Assembly: GCF_018873765.1 (NCBI RefSeq)
Contig: NC_057918.1
Span: 9,308,862-9,372,861, forward strand
DNA: 64,000 bases
Direction of reading: 5' to 3'
Origin: Telopea speciosissima
Taxonomy: Eukaryota; Streptophyta; Magnoliopsida; Proteales; Proteaceae
Position 1 is the first letter of the stretch, and each line of letters begins with the position of its first letter. Shown in pieces: positions 22,863-34,644 of the stretch. Both the position numbers and the translations under genes were made by a program. The notes beneath the pieces are model-generated. The model saw only the letters and a list, made by a program, of their open reading frames with translations. It was not told where the DNA came from and ran no database searches.

Positions 22863-24500
22863 TAGCTTAAAATAATACATCATCAACTGATTATGCATTT
22901 GAACAGACGAGTACGATCTGTGCAATTTTTCCCATCCTCCTATTTATGTGAAATGATGTGAAAATCCAGAAAAGATTTCTTTGATGTCAGGTAGATGTTA
23001 ACCAAAATTTGTAGAATATACTCTTACAGGTAGGCTCTTATGTGTCAACTATGAATTTAACTAGTTGTGTTGCTTTCTTCAATTTAGTTGATGCAAAAAG
23101 GCATTAGATTAATATTCTTATTATGGTCATGTTATATTTGGACAAAAATGACAATCTCATTGCTTGATCCTTTGTTCTACAATTAAAACAAAGAATCCTG
23201 ATATGATTAGTAGAATGCATCATAATCCTCTTTGAGCTTCTATATTGATTATTGCCGACTTCCAATTAGACCAGTTGTTTATGAACACAAACTTATTAGT
23301 TATTCTTTCTCTGAACAAACAAAAGCTTATTATCCCGACATTATTTACACTTTGAATAATAATGGCTCTCATGAGTTAGCAATATTCAGCAGATCAGTTG
23401 TGTAAAATTCACTTACAGTCACCCCATAAATCCATAATATGTCAAATCCTACTTGTAATTCAGTGTCTAGTTATGGATGCATCTCTTCTACATGTTTGTT
23501 TGTCTACCAACATGTCTCTTGAACAAAGACAGAATGCAATCTGCGACCATTAGATTGCATTGCTGGAATGGTGATGCACTCAAAAAAAAATTGTCGTCAC
23601 GTGTGAGTCTTCATTCAATTACTTGCTCCGTCCCCTTTACTTATCATTTTCTTGCATAAAAGGCCTTAATTATGTGCATGCTTTCTGGACTTAATGTTCA
23701 ATGATTTGAAGTTCATTGTACTTGCTGGGTAGTTGATCAGTGGTTAGTATTTAGTAGACAGAAACCTAGATCTAGGGTACAAAACTCCTTTGACTTTGCC
23801 AACTTAATGAGGTAGCATATTCCAGACTTTGTAGTGTTTTACCATGTTCACAACCATTTTGCTAGTATTGATTCATTTGGAAGGTTTGGAATTTGAAATC
23901 TTCTGTATTCACATTTTTTAACATCAAGTTTCCTAATTTTTTCAATTGATGAGCTTCATTTCAAAACGTTAAATAATTATGGAAAATAGCATAACAATGA
24001 TCAATGAGATCAGTCTGAGGTGATTCTTCTGCAATTGTTGGTTTGGATAAGCTGCCTTCTGGTGGATCTTGGAGACACTTCCGCTTTCTTAGAGGTTCAG
24101 ATGTTATCAACTTGGTAACTGGAACATGAACATCTCAAACTGTTTTTGCAGAAAACTAATGAACACTAGGATACTTTCAGTCCATGGAAACTTATCAGAG
24201 CACATGATATGTTACTGGTCTAAAAATTTTACCTTCCCTAGCCCATATACAATATTATGTTTGTACTAATGCCACATCACAAAACCCATGTTGGTCGATA
24301 TATGAAAGTTCCCTCAGGTGATGTCCAAAGTCTACTTCAAACCCTGGCTATCCTTCACTAGTTACACCAGCAGTTTTGGAAATTTCCACCAAAATTTTGA
24401 AGAAACTTTTTAGTTTTGCTGAGTGTTGAAATTGATGAAATTTTAGCAATGTACTTTGGCTTCACCAGGGGGTCTGAATACCCGGATTTTTTTCCTCTAA
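22863..24500. other. No recognisable gene
   Basis: AT-rich sequence with short frames only. I see no protein family, RNA gene or clear repeat boundary. Confidence 0.4.
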
Positions 24501-25827
24501 GGTTCCCTCACCCATACGGTTGTGAGGTTCTCTTTATGGATGTTCGACACGTGTCAGAGAGAAATCCAACGGTTGTGAGGTGAAATACACTTCACTTCAC
24601 GATGGTGGTTCCCAAACAAAGAGTGACTCTCTCCTCTATCCTTTCTCCACTCTTTCCTAAAAACCACTCTCTTCTCTCTCCTCTCTCCTCTCTCCACTCT
24701 ATCCTCAAAATCACTTTTGTACATCTTTAATAAAGTAGTCAAAAGTAAATAAGAAATTAGAGAGGGAATATTCCCTCTCCTTCTCCAAATCGCAAAACCA
24801 GAAACGAAAAATGGAAAACTCATTTTAGGGTTTCAACAACTCCACTGCTGCATCTTGCGACAGCCAAACCAGAGGGCCGGCGAACTCATTCCCTGCCTAA
24901 GAAGCCACCGTCAGCGGAAGGGGAAGATTGGGGTTGGATATGGCCACGATATGTGGAACAGACATTGCAGCAGAGGCCAAAGTGTAAGTGGGATGGGATA
25001 GTTCATTGAATGTATCATACAAGTTTCTACTTCCTACTTTCTAGTGCTTTCTCTCTATGTATTAAGATAATGAGAGAGAGAGAGAGAGGAACTCAGAATC
25101 AGGGATGATGAAGAGTGCAACAAGAATCTTGAGATTCCATACATCTAACGTTTTAGAGATAAGGAGCAGAATAGTAAATACATGATGATGTATGTTATCC
25201 AGGATCTTTGGGCCTGGAGAGTCAACCTTTCTGATCTGAAAACAAAGATTAAATCATTTTAAGCCAATCAAAAGAAAAGATGGAGATAATTTTGCAAATC
25301 TTTTTGATCTTCTTTTTCAAGTCGGTCTCAAAGCAAAAAAAAAAAATGCTTAGAACGCAGAGTTGCAATATTTACTATCCCATCCTACTTACACTTGAAC
25401 TATTCCCTTCTCTACACCTACGCCACCGCCTACCATGGTTTCGCCGCCTCCCTCGACCCTGACCTAGCCAAATCCATTCGCCTATCCTATTCTGTTCTTG
25501 GTGTGTGCGAGGACCAAAATACCAGGATTCAAGAGTGTTGCTGCAGATTGATGCGTATAACAACGGCAGCCATGGTCGTGGTTCACAGATTCTTCATAGA
25601 GGAGACGTGAGAGTTGCAGTTTCATTGAGAAACTGCAAACGTGGAGAGAGGAGAGAGAAGAGAGTGGTTTTGAGGAAGGAGTGGAGAGAGGAGAGAGAGA
25701 GAGAGAGTCAGTCATTGTTTGGGAACCACCATCGTGAAGTGTATTTCACCTCACAACCGTTGGATTTCTCTCGACACGTGTCGAACATCCGTAAAGAGAA
25801 CCTCACAACCGTATGGGTGAGGGAACC
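24501..25827. mobile_element. Mutator-like element with long inverted repeats (candidate Pack-MULE)
   Basis: The two ends are inverted copies of about 190 bp: GGTTCCCTCACCCATACGGT at 24501 mirrors the sequence ending at 25827, continuing through TTCGACACGTGTC, CCAACGGTTGTGAGG, GATGGTGGTTCCCAAACAA and a CTCTCC-rich stretch. The element is 1,327 bp and has no transposase frame. Long inverted repeats around unrelated gene-like sequence are the hallmark of Pack-MULEs. A 9-bp target duplication is not evident, so the superfamily assignment is inference. Confidence 0.75.
25395..25514 (+). pseudogene. Captured subtilase propeptide fragment
   Basis: One frame reads SLLYTYATAYHGFAASLDPD then LAKSIRLSYSVLGVCED. 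It matches the conserved YTY...HGFAA.L.......S..VLGV.ED stretch of the plant subtilisin-like protease propeptide (inhibitor I9 domain). Homology stops abruptly after ED; the expected HTTRTPEFLGL does not follow. It is GC-rich compared with its surroundings and lies wholly between the Mutator-like inverted repeats, so it is best read as a captured exon piece. Confidence 0.7.
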
Positions 25828-27144
25828 TCCCAAAAAAAAAAAAAAGTTGGACGAAGGTTGAACATCATCAGAAACTTCAATCTTTTTTCTTGTATGAAAG
25901 GAAAGCAAACACCAAAAAAGAGGGAGGGCAAGTAAATGAGAGGAGAGTGCTTCAGATATGAATGATTCTGTGCTAATCTAGACCTGACCACAATGATGTA
26001 AACTGTGACACTAAATATCAACTAGGTTTGATTTTATGATTGAAAAATCTATTATTGACATAAATTGTGATACTAAATATTAATTGGGTTTGTTTTGTAT
26101 GATTGATTTATTTCCAAGAAATGTGTCATGGGTATACAGAGTTGCAGACTACAATCTCTATGTATTCATGGAAACTTGAAGTAATTGTGGAATCACATCA
26201 CAAAGCAATATCAAATGGTGATGTCAGTAGAAAGGAAAAGTATGCTGCAATTCTTAAACATTGTACTTTAATTAAAAAAAAAAAAAAACCCTCCTTGCTG
26301 TTGGTTGATTTGTTGAATGTGTAGTTTGATAGCTGATTACCTGGATTTAAATCAGACCATTTTCATAAATGAATCTTATCAATTAAAGATGTTGTTCTCA
26401 TAAATATTGTACATGGCTATTTGCTTCCCAGAAAAAGAGCAAACCGAATTTAAGTTTTCAAAATTTCAGAAAGCATTACAGTTTTACACAGAGATCACAA
26501 CTATCATGATAAAACATCCCAGAGACCATGGGACCATCTTGTGTGATAGATTATGATAAAAGCTTCAAGTACCCAATGACTAAATGTGGCACCTTAGTCA
26601 TATTTTTCATAAATAGCTTTGAGCTAGCCGAGGTGAGCTTATCCATGATTAAACCTTTAGCCATTAGACATTCCATGTACCTACGTTTTAAACTCTTGGC
26701 TATACCAATCAACAGTGAAAGGAAGAATCAGGTTATCAAGCTTATTTTCTAGTATAAGCAATGTTCAGGTGGGACATATTGGCTATGTTGATGCACAATA
26801 ATCTTGATTACCCGATTGAAGCCAGAGTAATTATATGGCCTTGACTCAAAGAGGATTTACATTTCTAAATTAGTTTGTTCTTCTCATGATGTGGGAAAAA
26901 AAGGAAAATTGATACAAAATTACCTTAACACCTCAAGAAGATCAATCGCATTCACAGTTTCACACTCCTGCAGCTCATCATACAAGGCAGCAGCAGTAAA
27001 GAATGGACTCCAGGAGACTTCAAATGAATCATTAGGGCCTAAAAATGAAAATCAATTTGAACTTTCATTTCATTGTCCTATATTTTTCACCTCTTGTGTA
27101 TATGTACACTGTACACTGTACACTGATCAAATCTCCACAAGGAT
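25828..27144. other. No recognisable gene
   Basis: AT-rich DNA between the Mutator-like element and the formin. The last about 100 bases, including TGTACACTGTACACTGTACA near 27105, match the sequence downstream of the second formin at about 34600 and belong to the duplicated block. Confidence 0.5.
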
Positions 27145-27152
27145 TTCCTCAG

Positions 27153-27358
27153 CAGGGTTTTGAAAATCAGATCGGGATTCGGCCGGGACTGATTCCAATT
27201 TCTGGTGTTCTGAATCGTAATATTTACGCCAAGATTTCCTCAATTTCTGCCATTTCAAGCCAAATTTAGGGTTATTCACACTGATCCAGCCGATTGTGAT
27301 CCCATCTGAATGGGAATCCCTGCCGATTCTGTCACCGATTCCTGGTTTTAGAAACCTG
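27153..27358. mobile_element. hAT-like MITE inserted at the formin stop codon
   Basis: This 206-bp element has imperfect inverted ends CAGGGTTTTGAAAATCAG and CCTGGTTTTAGAAACCTG. Flanks are TTCCTCAG (27145-27152) and TTCCTCAC (27359-27366), a 7 of 8 match. The right duplication contains the formin stop codon (27363-27365). The second formin has no element here, giving an empty-site comparison. Confidence 0.85.
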
Positions 27359-27362
27359 TTCC

Positions 27363-29836
27363 TCACGAACCATCACCATCTGACTCACTGGAAGACGAGT
27401 TCCCTGAGCTTGATTTTTTCGAAAAGAAACGCGACGGCAAGTTTGGGAACCTCACTGGAACCCTTTTCACCGGTGAAGATGATCCCGCAGTTGCCACCTT
27501 CTTCTTCTGCTGATTCCGAGCGATGTCGACGCACGCCCTGTCCACCATATCCAAGAAGTCTTTAACAATTTCAAATATCTCGAGTGGAGGAGCCCCTTCA
27601 GCTTTGGAGGACCCTGATTGGTAAAACCGTGTTGTTCTCTTCACAAGCTCCATCACCCTTGTTTGCTCCTCTTCCACAACCTTGAGCTCTTCTTCCGCAG
27701 CCTCTAAGAGTCCTTTCATCTCTGTCACAAACCCACTTTGATCACGAATGCTGAACTGTCCTAAGAACTGCCGAATCTCAGCCACGCGGGATCTGAGAGC
27801 TGGGCATACCTTGGCGAAGGCATCGTTGTCTATTCTGGCTGCTTTCTTCACGTTTGAGAAATCCACACTGAGTCCTCCAACCACCGGTAACCCAAGCTTT
27901 ATATACTCCCTCTGTCTTTCTTCTCTCGCTGCGGCACTCTGGGAGCTGCTCCCACTGTCAGAACGGCTAATGCTGCTTCGGCTGTTACTTCGATTAAAGC
28001 TGTGGTTGCGGTTGATCACACAGCGTTTTCCTTCGGCCCGGACTACCTCTTCCACAACGAAGTGAAGAAGCGAAGTCGTTCCATCAGTGCTTTTGACATC
28101 GGAGAGCTTTCTCAGTGCTGTGAGATTGAATGCTTGTGCATCGCCTCTGGCAGTTCCTGCGTTCATACGATTGCCTGCCTTGAGGATCGCTTCAAGAAGT
28201 TTCATGAAGAGCCCACGAGTTCTGAGCTCCTTGCAAGCTGATTCAAGGCTCTGTAGAGATTCTTTGACTTGTAGGATTTCGTGGTCGTAGTTGGACCTGA
28301 AGAGCAGGGCATCTAGACGGGTGAAAACAGAGGGAACGGCTTTAAGGATATAGAAGAGGAACGATTCAGCGTCTGCAAGTCTTGTTGGATCGCCACTGAA
28401 TTCAAGAATCTGGGTTTCTTCTTCTTCGGTCGGAGCGATTTTAGTAAGTTTTTCAAGGGTGTCCGCATTAAGGCCACGGCCCTCGAGAAGGGCATCGTGA
28501 ATCTCTTGACGAGATATGGCAAGAGATCTAAGGACTATCGCTATATTCTGAGATTTGCGAGGATCCAAGATGAAGATCTGAGCAGGGGAGCTGGAATTAG
28601 AGTTGTCCATGTCAGATGAGTTCCTGTTTCTTGTAGAGGGTTTCCGACTGTGTGCAGAATAACCAAACAACGCTTCCATGAGATCCCCGTCGAAACTGTA
28701 GAAGAGAGATAAAAATCAGTCCCTTTGGAAGATTAAATTTATAAAAAAGGTTGGAATCAAAGGGGATTGGGAAAAAAGCTGATTTTTGTGATTTACCTGA
28801 ATGAACCGTTGTTTATATTGTCCCACACCATGGAATGATCGGAATCGGTATTCAACTTATCCCAGTGCAAAGGCTTCAGCTTTGTCTGGCCAGAGCGCTT
28901 CTCTCCCGATATAGACTCTGCTATGCTATCTTTTGGATGATGTCCAGGTTTCGATAAAGTCGAAGAAGATCTTGAGTGAGGTGGTGGAAGCGGTGCCGAC
29001 GGTGGGGGAGGTGGTGGTTGATTTTTCTTTGCTGGGATTGCCGGAGGAAGAGGAGGTGGTGGTTGATTTTTCTTTCCTGGGATTGCCGGAGGAGGAGGAG
29101 GCGGTGGCGGTGGTGACGCTGATGGTGGTAACACCACCGGTGATTTCTTGGCTGCACTATGTCCATGTGGGTGTTCCCCATCTCCTTGGTGAAAATTTCG
29201 GCTGTTGGATTTGAGAAACTTCGCACTAAGCAAAGGGGTTTCCTGAATTGGCCCAGATTTCCTGTCTCGACCTCCATGGTAACCCACCTCTCCTTCTTCT
29301 TCATCTTCTTCCCCTTCTGCGTTCTTCTCATGTATCACATCCCTAGAGAAACTATTAATTGGGAACAGACCTTCATGCTTCCTCCAATAGAGAACATCCA
29401 AACCATTTTCATCAACAATCAACCCTTTGAGATTTCCATCGATACTGTTGAACTCATTGCGAGGTAACATGGCCTGTTCCCGGGCAGTAACCCGACTAAT
29501 ACTAATCTTCTTTTCAAGCCGGGGGCCATGACGTTTAGCAATATACTTTTGGAGGAAAAAGAAGAATATAAACGCAATAACGAGGGTGCTGGCAGCAGTA
29601 ATTCCGACGGCCTCAGCGATGGTACTATCAGAAGTGGAAGAATTTGAAGACGAAGAGGGCGGAGGTTTATTGGGAATAATGGGTTTTGGAATTACAGGCG
29701 ATGTTTGTGATGGGAAGAATGTTTCGATGTTTTGAGGAGAATTCAGCTCAGAAGAAATTGAGAGTGGAAAAAGGGAGAGAATAATGAACAAGACTGAAGG
29801 AAGAAGACGTGGCTTCACCTTCGCAGCCATAGCCAT
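27363..29836 (-). CDS. Class I formin, FH4/FH8 (group Ie) type
   Basis: The gene encodes an actin-nucleating membrane formin. Exons are 29836-28797 and 28695-27363; the junction splits a Ser codon (AG|T), giving 790 residues with GSFSFDGDLMEALFG across the join. In order: signal peptide 1-29 (LLPSVLFIILSLFPLSISS), a short Pro/Ser-rich extracytoplasmic region, a membrane segment at about 76-95, the GOE motif GLIVDENGLDVLYWRK (138-153), proline-rich FH1 runs at about 240-300, and an FH2 domain from about 319 (LKPLHWDK) through GNRMNAGTARGDAQAFNLTA and LKLGLPVVGG-like motifs to a Ser-rich tail. In Arabidopsis FH4 the GOE region binds microtubules (established for that homologue), so this protein probably links membrane, actin and microtubules. 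Initiation at 29830 (second Met) is also possible. Confidence 0.95.
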
Positions 29837-30579
29837 GGGAGCAAGGAAGAGAGAGAGATACAGTTTAGAGAAGCGGAGGAGGAGTGGCTAGAATTTTCTG
29901 TAAAATTAGGCAATGGTAGTTGTTGGTAATTAATTAAGTTCGGTTTTTTTGTTTTAATTATTTATTTAATCTCTCATCATAATCCTTGCCGCGCTTTTTT
30001 TGTGTTTGTTGAATGACTAAAATATCCTAGTGAGAGGGACGAACATGTGTTACCGAGAAGGCGAGAACAGGGAGAGTTTGAGTAATTCGGTGGGGGCACC
30101 TTGGAAATGGGAGACAATGTGGAGTGGGTGTGACGTGTGAGACTCACAGTGAGTGTAGGTGGAGGTGGTAACTCCGACCCGACTCCGAGTCTCCGTCCGA
30201 CCTTTTTGGGGGTGATTGGTTAATTTGATGAATAATTCGTATTAGTTTATCTAATCTTGTCTAACGGTTGGAGTGGGGTTGTTTGTCTGTTTCTTTTTAC
30301 TAACAAACAACAGAATACACGCCACATACAGAAGAGTACCGAAAATTAGAAAGAATCGGTCAAAAAGTATTCCTAAAAATCAGCACAAAAAAAATTCCTC
30401 TAGAAATATTGTTGCGGATCGGAATTGGATATTTTAATAACACCCATCAACTAATTGTACTTAAAACTTATTACCAAAAAAACTTGTACTTATAGGTATT
30501 GGATTCCATTCCAGAAACGGGTCAGTTTTTTCAATTCATATGGAAGAGAGAGAGAGAGAGAATGCTAGCTTCCATAAAA
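29837..30579. other. Formin upstream region
   Basis: Presumed promoter and 5' untranslated region of the formin, starting purine-rich in plus-strand reading. No other gene or clear repeat was seen, apart from a GA microsatellite at about 30544-30560. Confidence 0.5.
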
Positions 30580-30702
30580 ATCCTCTGCAGTACTGCCGGG
30601 TGTGTGGTGCACATCCTACAGCATAGCAGAGACCATGTGTGTCATGTGGCCTCTGCTGTGTCAGAGGATGTGCACCACACACCCGACGGTACTGCAGAGG
30701 AT
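30580..30702. mobile_element. Foldback MITE, family B, copy 1 (long hairpin)
   Basis: A 123-bp near-palindrome. ATCCTCTGCAGTAC at the left mirrors GTACTGCAGAGGAT at the right, and pairing continues through GGGTGTGTGGTGCACATCCT and the GCAGAG/CTCTGC block almost to the centre. The transcript would fold into one long imperfect hairpin. A related copy lies at 63.0-63.7 kb. Confidence 0.85.
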
Positions 30703-31371
30703 CCTGGTCCATGCTAACATATTGGATGGGACTGTTCTGTGACACGGCAAGGCGTTCGGCGCACATTGGACGATCAAAGCACCCGGGCATGCAGTCCCAT
30801 CCAGCGCCCGTATATTGAGCAGCGACTTGATTATGTTCATTGGTGGACGACGGAGACCAGAGAGTTGAAAAACACTTGTTAATTAAACAAGCAACAACCA
30901 CTCATTGTGAGAAATGACTTACTGTCATCGTCTCCATTCCTACCTCTACTTGACGTCTTGACCACCTGTGGGGCTGTGGAAGGAGACAGTTAATATTTTC
31001 CGTCATTAATTACTTCTTCTTCTTCCTTCTTGCAATGTGGGACTTTGCGTGGGTGAACATTGGGCCTTTTTTGTTCAAATTCGCTCAATTACCAAAGAAT
31101 CAGCAGGACACATGCTCAAGAAAAGAGAAAGAGAGAGAATAATGAAATGCTTAAATGAGACTTGGGGTACCCGGCGTTTGAAAAAACTGCACCTAGAATA
31201 CCCAACATTTGGAATTTTATATTTTGAGTAGCTTCATTTCTTAGAGGATTTTATGGTAAGGAGGGGAGAAGAAGGGTTTTCCTTTAAAAAGGTGAATTTG
31301 TTAGGGCATGACAATGCATGATTCGACTACGTGGAGTGGGTTTGGTCAGAGATGTAGAGGGCAGTTTGGTG

Positions 31372-32271
31372 CATAGTTGTGTCAAGGCGTCGCCAAGATG
31401 TCCTCTAGGTAAGTAAATGTTTTATATTTGGTATTTCATTTACTTAAGAAATTATTCATAAATAAGCAAATATTTCCCTATTTGAATTCAATAAAAATAG
31501 TTAAAAACTAAATTTCAAAAAGACAAAAAATCAACCTCCCAGTTCAAGAACAAAAATTGGATTTTCGACGGTAGGTAAAATTTTTAACTTTCTAATGCTG
31601 TGGTTTTTCTCAAATCTAAAAATTCTATAAATCTTAATATGGCACAAAATTGCTAAAAACCCAAAGTGTGGTAAAATATTCATTTATTTTGATATCTAAA
31701 AAAAATATTTCCATTCAGAGCAATTTTGATAGCATTCGCGAATACCAAATAAGGTTTGATCGGAACATAACTTCTTCAATATAAATCACATTTAAACACT
31801 TGTGGATTTGTTGGAAAGTTGGTTTTGTGCTCTACCTAATACTAAAAGTCTCAGATAAAAATAAAATCAATCTGACTAGTAAAACTTCTTAGAGAACAAG
31901 AACACTTCTCTAAATCGAGAACAATTTAATTACTCATAGATAAGGTTATATTTATACTGTTTTCTAAAAACAATATAAACCAAATGTATGTTTGATTGTT
32001 TCAAACTTCCAATAACTTGCTTCTTTAGTTCTATGTTGATTTTTGATGACTTGATGTGGATTAATATTGATTTTTTATGATTTGATGTGATTTAATGTGG
32101 CTTAATGTTGATTTTTTATGATATAAAATATATATTGTAGCATATTAAATAATGTTAGAAAAGGGGAAAACAAAAAATAACACTTGGGGTCGCCTAGGTG
32201 AGTGCCTTGTCGCCTAAGTGCTTAGACACCCCTCTAGCGCTTTGGGTCGCTTCGCCACCTTGACAACTATG
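31372..32271. mobile_element. hAT-like element, CATAGTTGTCA family, copy 4 (longest)
   Basis: This 900-bp element starts CATAGTTGTGTCAAGGCGTC and ends CCTTGACAACTATG, with perfect 8-bp duplications GTTTGGTG at 31364-31371 and 32272-32279. Its AT-rich core has no transposase frame. It is the longest of the four family copies. Confidence 0.92.
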
Positions 32272-32830
32272 GTTTGGTGTACATGTAGTATGGCTTGTTG
32301 GTCATGCCTTCTCCTTCTGTGACACCCTACTAATGCTCACGAATATGAATGATGTAGGGAGCTTAAGCCAACCCATGCGACTCTGCAAGGTAAGGTAGGT
32401 GAAACAGTCGGCTACGTTTGGTTGGAAGGGAAGGGATATTTTTCAAATAAAAAAAAAAAATTCTAATCATTATCCAATGTGATTATATAAATTACTTAAA
32501 ATTTTTACCATATTTAGTAATGATACATTTTACATGTAATTTTTATTTTACTTTTTTAAACCAAAGAGAAATGGATGCAAAAGTGAGATTTAATAACAAA
32601 ATATGGTATAATTTGGAATTAGTGATATAGTCATGAAGCCATCAGAGTTGAATGGTATGGGATAGGGTTACATGTCTTATTAACAAAGCTCATGAGATTG
32701 CAGCTTCTGCTTTTCGTGCGAGGTGGAGACTTTTGTGGCCAAGGGTTGAATCCTCCTTGCTTGATGAGCATTTCTCTAGTTATTTATTTTTTTTAATATA
32801 TATATATATATCTTTATTTATTTATTTATG

Positions 32831-33105
32831 TTAAATGGTGTATTCTTTTTAGGAAAAAGATCCCAAGTTGACAATGGGAAGGATGTTTTCTCATGCTGTC
32901 TCACATTTTAATCATGTGAGTCTCGCATTGACACTCTTTCTATTCCCTATTGGATGAAACTACCGCACTATAATTGATACAACATAGGTCTATATATATT
33001 TTAAATGGTGAATTCTTTTTAGGTAAAAGATCCCAAGTTGAAAATGTGAGGATGTTTTCTCACAGTCTCACATTTTAATCATGTGAGTCTCACATTGACA
33101 CTGTT
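32831..33105. repeat. Tandem duplication of about 105 bp
   Basis: Two copies (about 32831-32935 and 33000-33105) share TTCTTTTTAGG, AAAGATCCCAAGTTGA and TCACATTTTAATCATGTGAG. They are separated by about 65 bp of non-repeated sequence. TA and TTTA microsatellites precede them. Confidence 0.85.
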
Positions 33106-33108
33106 TTA

Positions 33109-33310
33109 AGGGGTGTCAATTCCAAGCCCGGCCCAGCAAAATCGACTTAGCCCGCCTGGCTGAATTGATTGAGTCCACCCGGCCCGTTTACTAAACATGT
33201 CGGACTCAAACATTTAGTAACCGGGTGGTCCCGATGTGGGGTCTTAGCCCATCGGGTGCCCAACCGGATCGACTGAATGCTAGCCTGACTTACCCCGACC
33301 GAGCCTAGCC
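33109..33310. mobile_element. Partial hAT-like end, GGGGTGTCAA type
   Basis: Starts AAGGGGTGTCAATTCC and continues with GC-rich words (AGCCCGGCCC, CCCGACC) typical of these elements. No matching right end was found, so it is truncated. From here to 33840 nothing else is recognised except a small inverted repeat GTTTGGTATGC / GCATACCAAAC at about 33650-33752. Confidence 0.5.
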
Positions 33311-33840
33311 CGACCTTATTTGCTGGTTTTGAAAGGGGTAAAACCAGGATTTAATTTGGCTCCAAAATTTGACTTAAGCAATTTAGGCCATGTCCTGAAA
33401 TAGAAGACTATGGCACTAAAGTATTGTGTGAAGCTTTCTTCGTCATCAAAATGTATCTATGTTGCAGAGAACAACCACCCTCAAGTCCTGTTAGTTTGCT
33501 GTGCAAGGCCATGGGAATTAATGGAGTAACACTACCGGCAGTGTTGAACTGTGTAAATGTGGTAGATGAAACCGGGTTCAACTTCCTTTCAGTTTTTCAT
33601 GGTTGCCAATTGCCAGCTATGGAAAAATTCGTATAGTACACAATTAGTGTGTTTGGTATGCATTCTCGGAATGCTGCATTTTCAGACAATAAAAATTAAA
33701 AACAAGTATTTGTGTCATCTAAGAATTCAAATCGACATAGAAGGCATACCAAACTCTACCATTGTTTAGAAGTTTTTGTAAAATCTTTTTGTAAAATCAA
33801 TCTTTGTTTTAAATAATTCTATTGAAGTAAACATGGAATG

Positions 33841-34432
33841 TAAGGGTGTCAATCGGTTCGGTTCCATGCCTTGATGGTGTGATCCGAAACCAAACCGAGA
33901 ACCAACTTGGTTCTAGAAGTGGAAACCGAATCTGAGCCTGTTCGATTCGGTTCAGTTACGGTTCTAATTCGATTTTTCAATATGGGTCTAATCCGGTTCT
34001 CCAATACAGTTCCATTCTGCTAGGTTGTCAATTGTTGTTGTCTTGTTGTGTTCTCAATAAACTCCATTTGTATAAATAAATACTCACAAAACCTTAAAGG
34101 AACCATAAATATTAATAAATAAATAAGAATCCCAAGTGAGTTCTCCACTTTCAAATCTTATCTTTTAGTTTATCAATCAATAAAGTAAGAGAAACACATC
34201 AAATTTACAGTTGTAAAAGGAAAGGCAACACCATAAAAATAAATAAATAAAAACAGTTATGGGGTTTTGGATTTAAGTGTGGTATTCGATTCAGTTTCAG
34301 TTCAAACCGATGTTTTTTGAAGTGAAACCAAAATTGAACCAAATCGAATTAAATGCTCATATACCAACCCAAATTTATTCAGATCGATTAATTCGACTTG
34401 GTTTCAGTTTCGGTTTGATTTTGACACCCTTA
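33841..34432. mobile_element. hAT-like non-autonomous element, GGGTGTCAA type
   Basis: This 592-bp element starts TAAGGGTGTCAATCGGTTCG and ends TTTGATTTTGACACCCTTA. Flanks ATGGAATG (33833-33840) and ATTGAATG (34433-34440) match at 7 of 8. Subterminal GGTTCGGTT words occur at both ends, with an AT-rich centre and no coding capacity. Confidence 0.85.
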
Positions 34433-34487
34433 ATTGAATGGTTAGTTTTGCAAAGTGAAACTATATTTTTGTTAATCTTGTAATTCC

Positions 34488-34540
34488 CCTCCCCCACCCC
34501 CACCCCCACCCCCACCCCCACCCCTTAAAAAAAAAAAAAG
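34488..34540. repeat. (CCCCCA)n microsatellite followed by A tract
   Basis: About six CCCCCA units, then TTAAAAAAAAAAAAAG. It lies about 105 bp beyond the stop of the second formin and is absent from the first copy's flank. Confidence 0.9.
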
Positions 34541-34644
34541 AGAGAAATCTAATTATCCAACCTTTAATTTTGTTGTTCTACATTTTTCATATGTGTATAT
34601 GTACACTGTACAGTGATCAAATTTTCCTCCGGCCAAGGGTTTCA

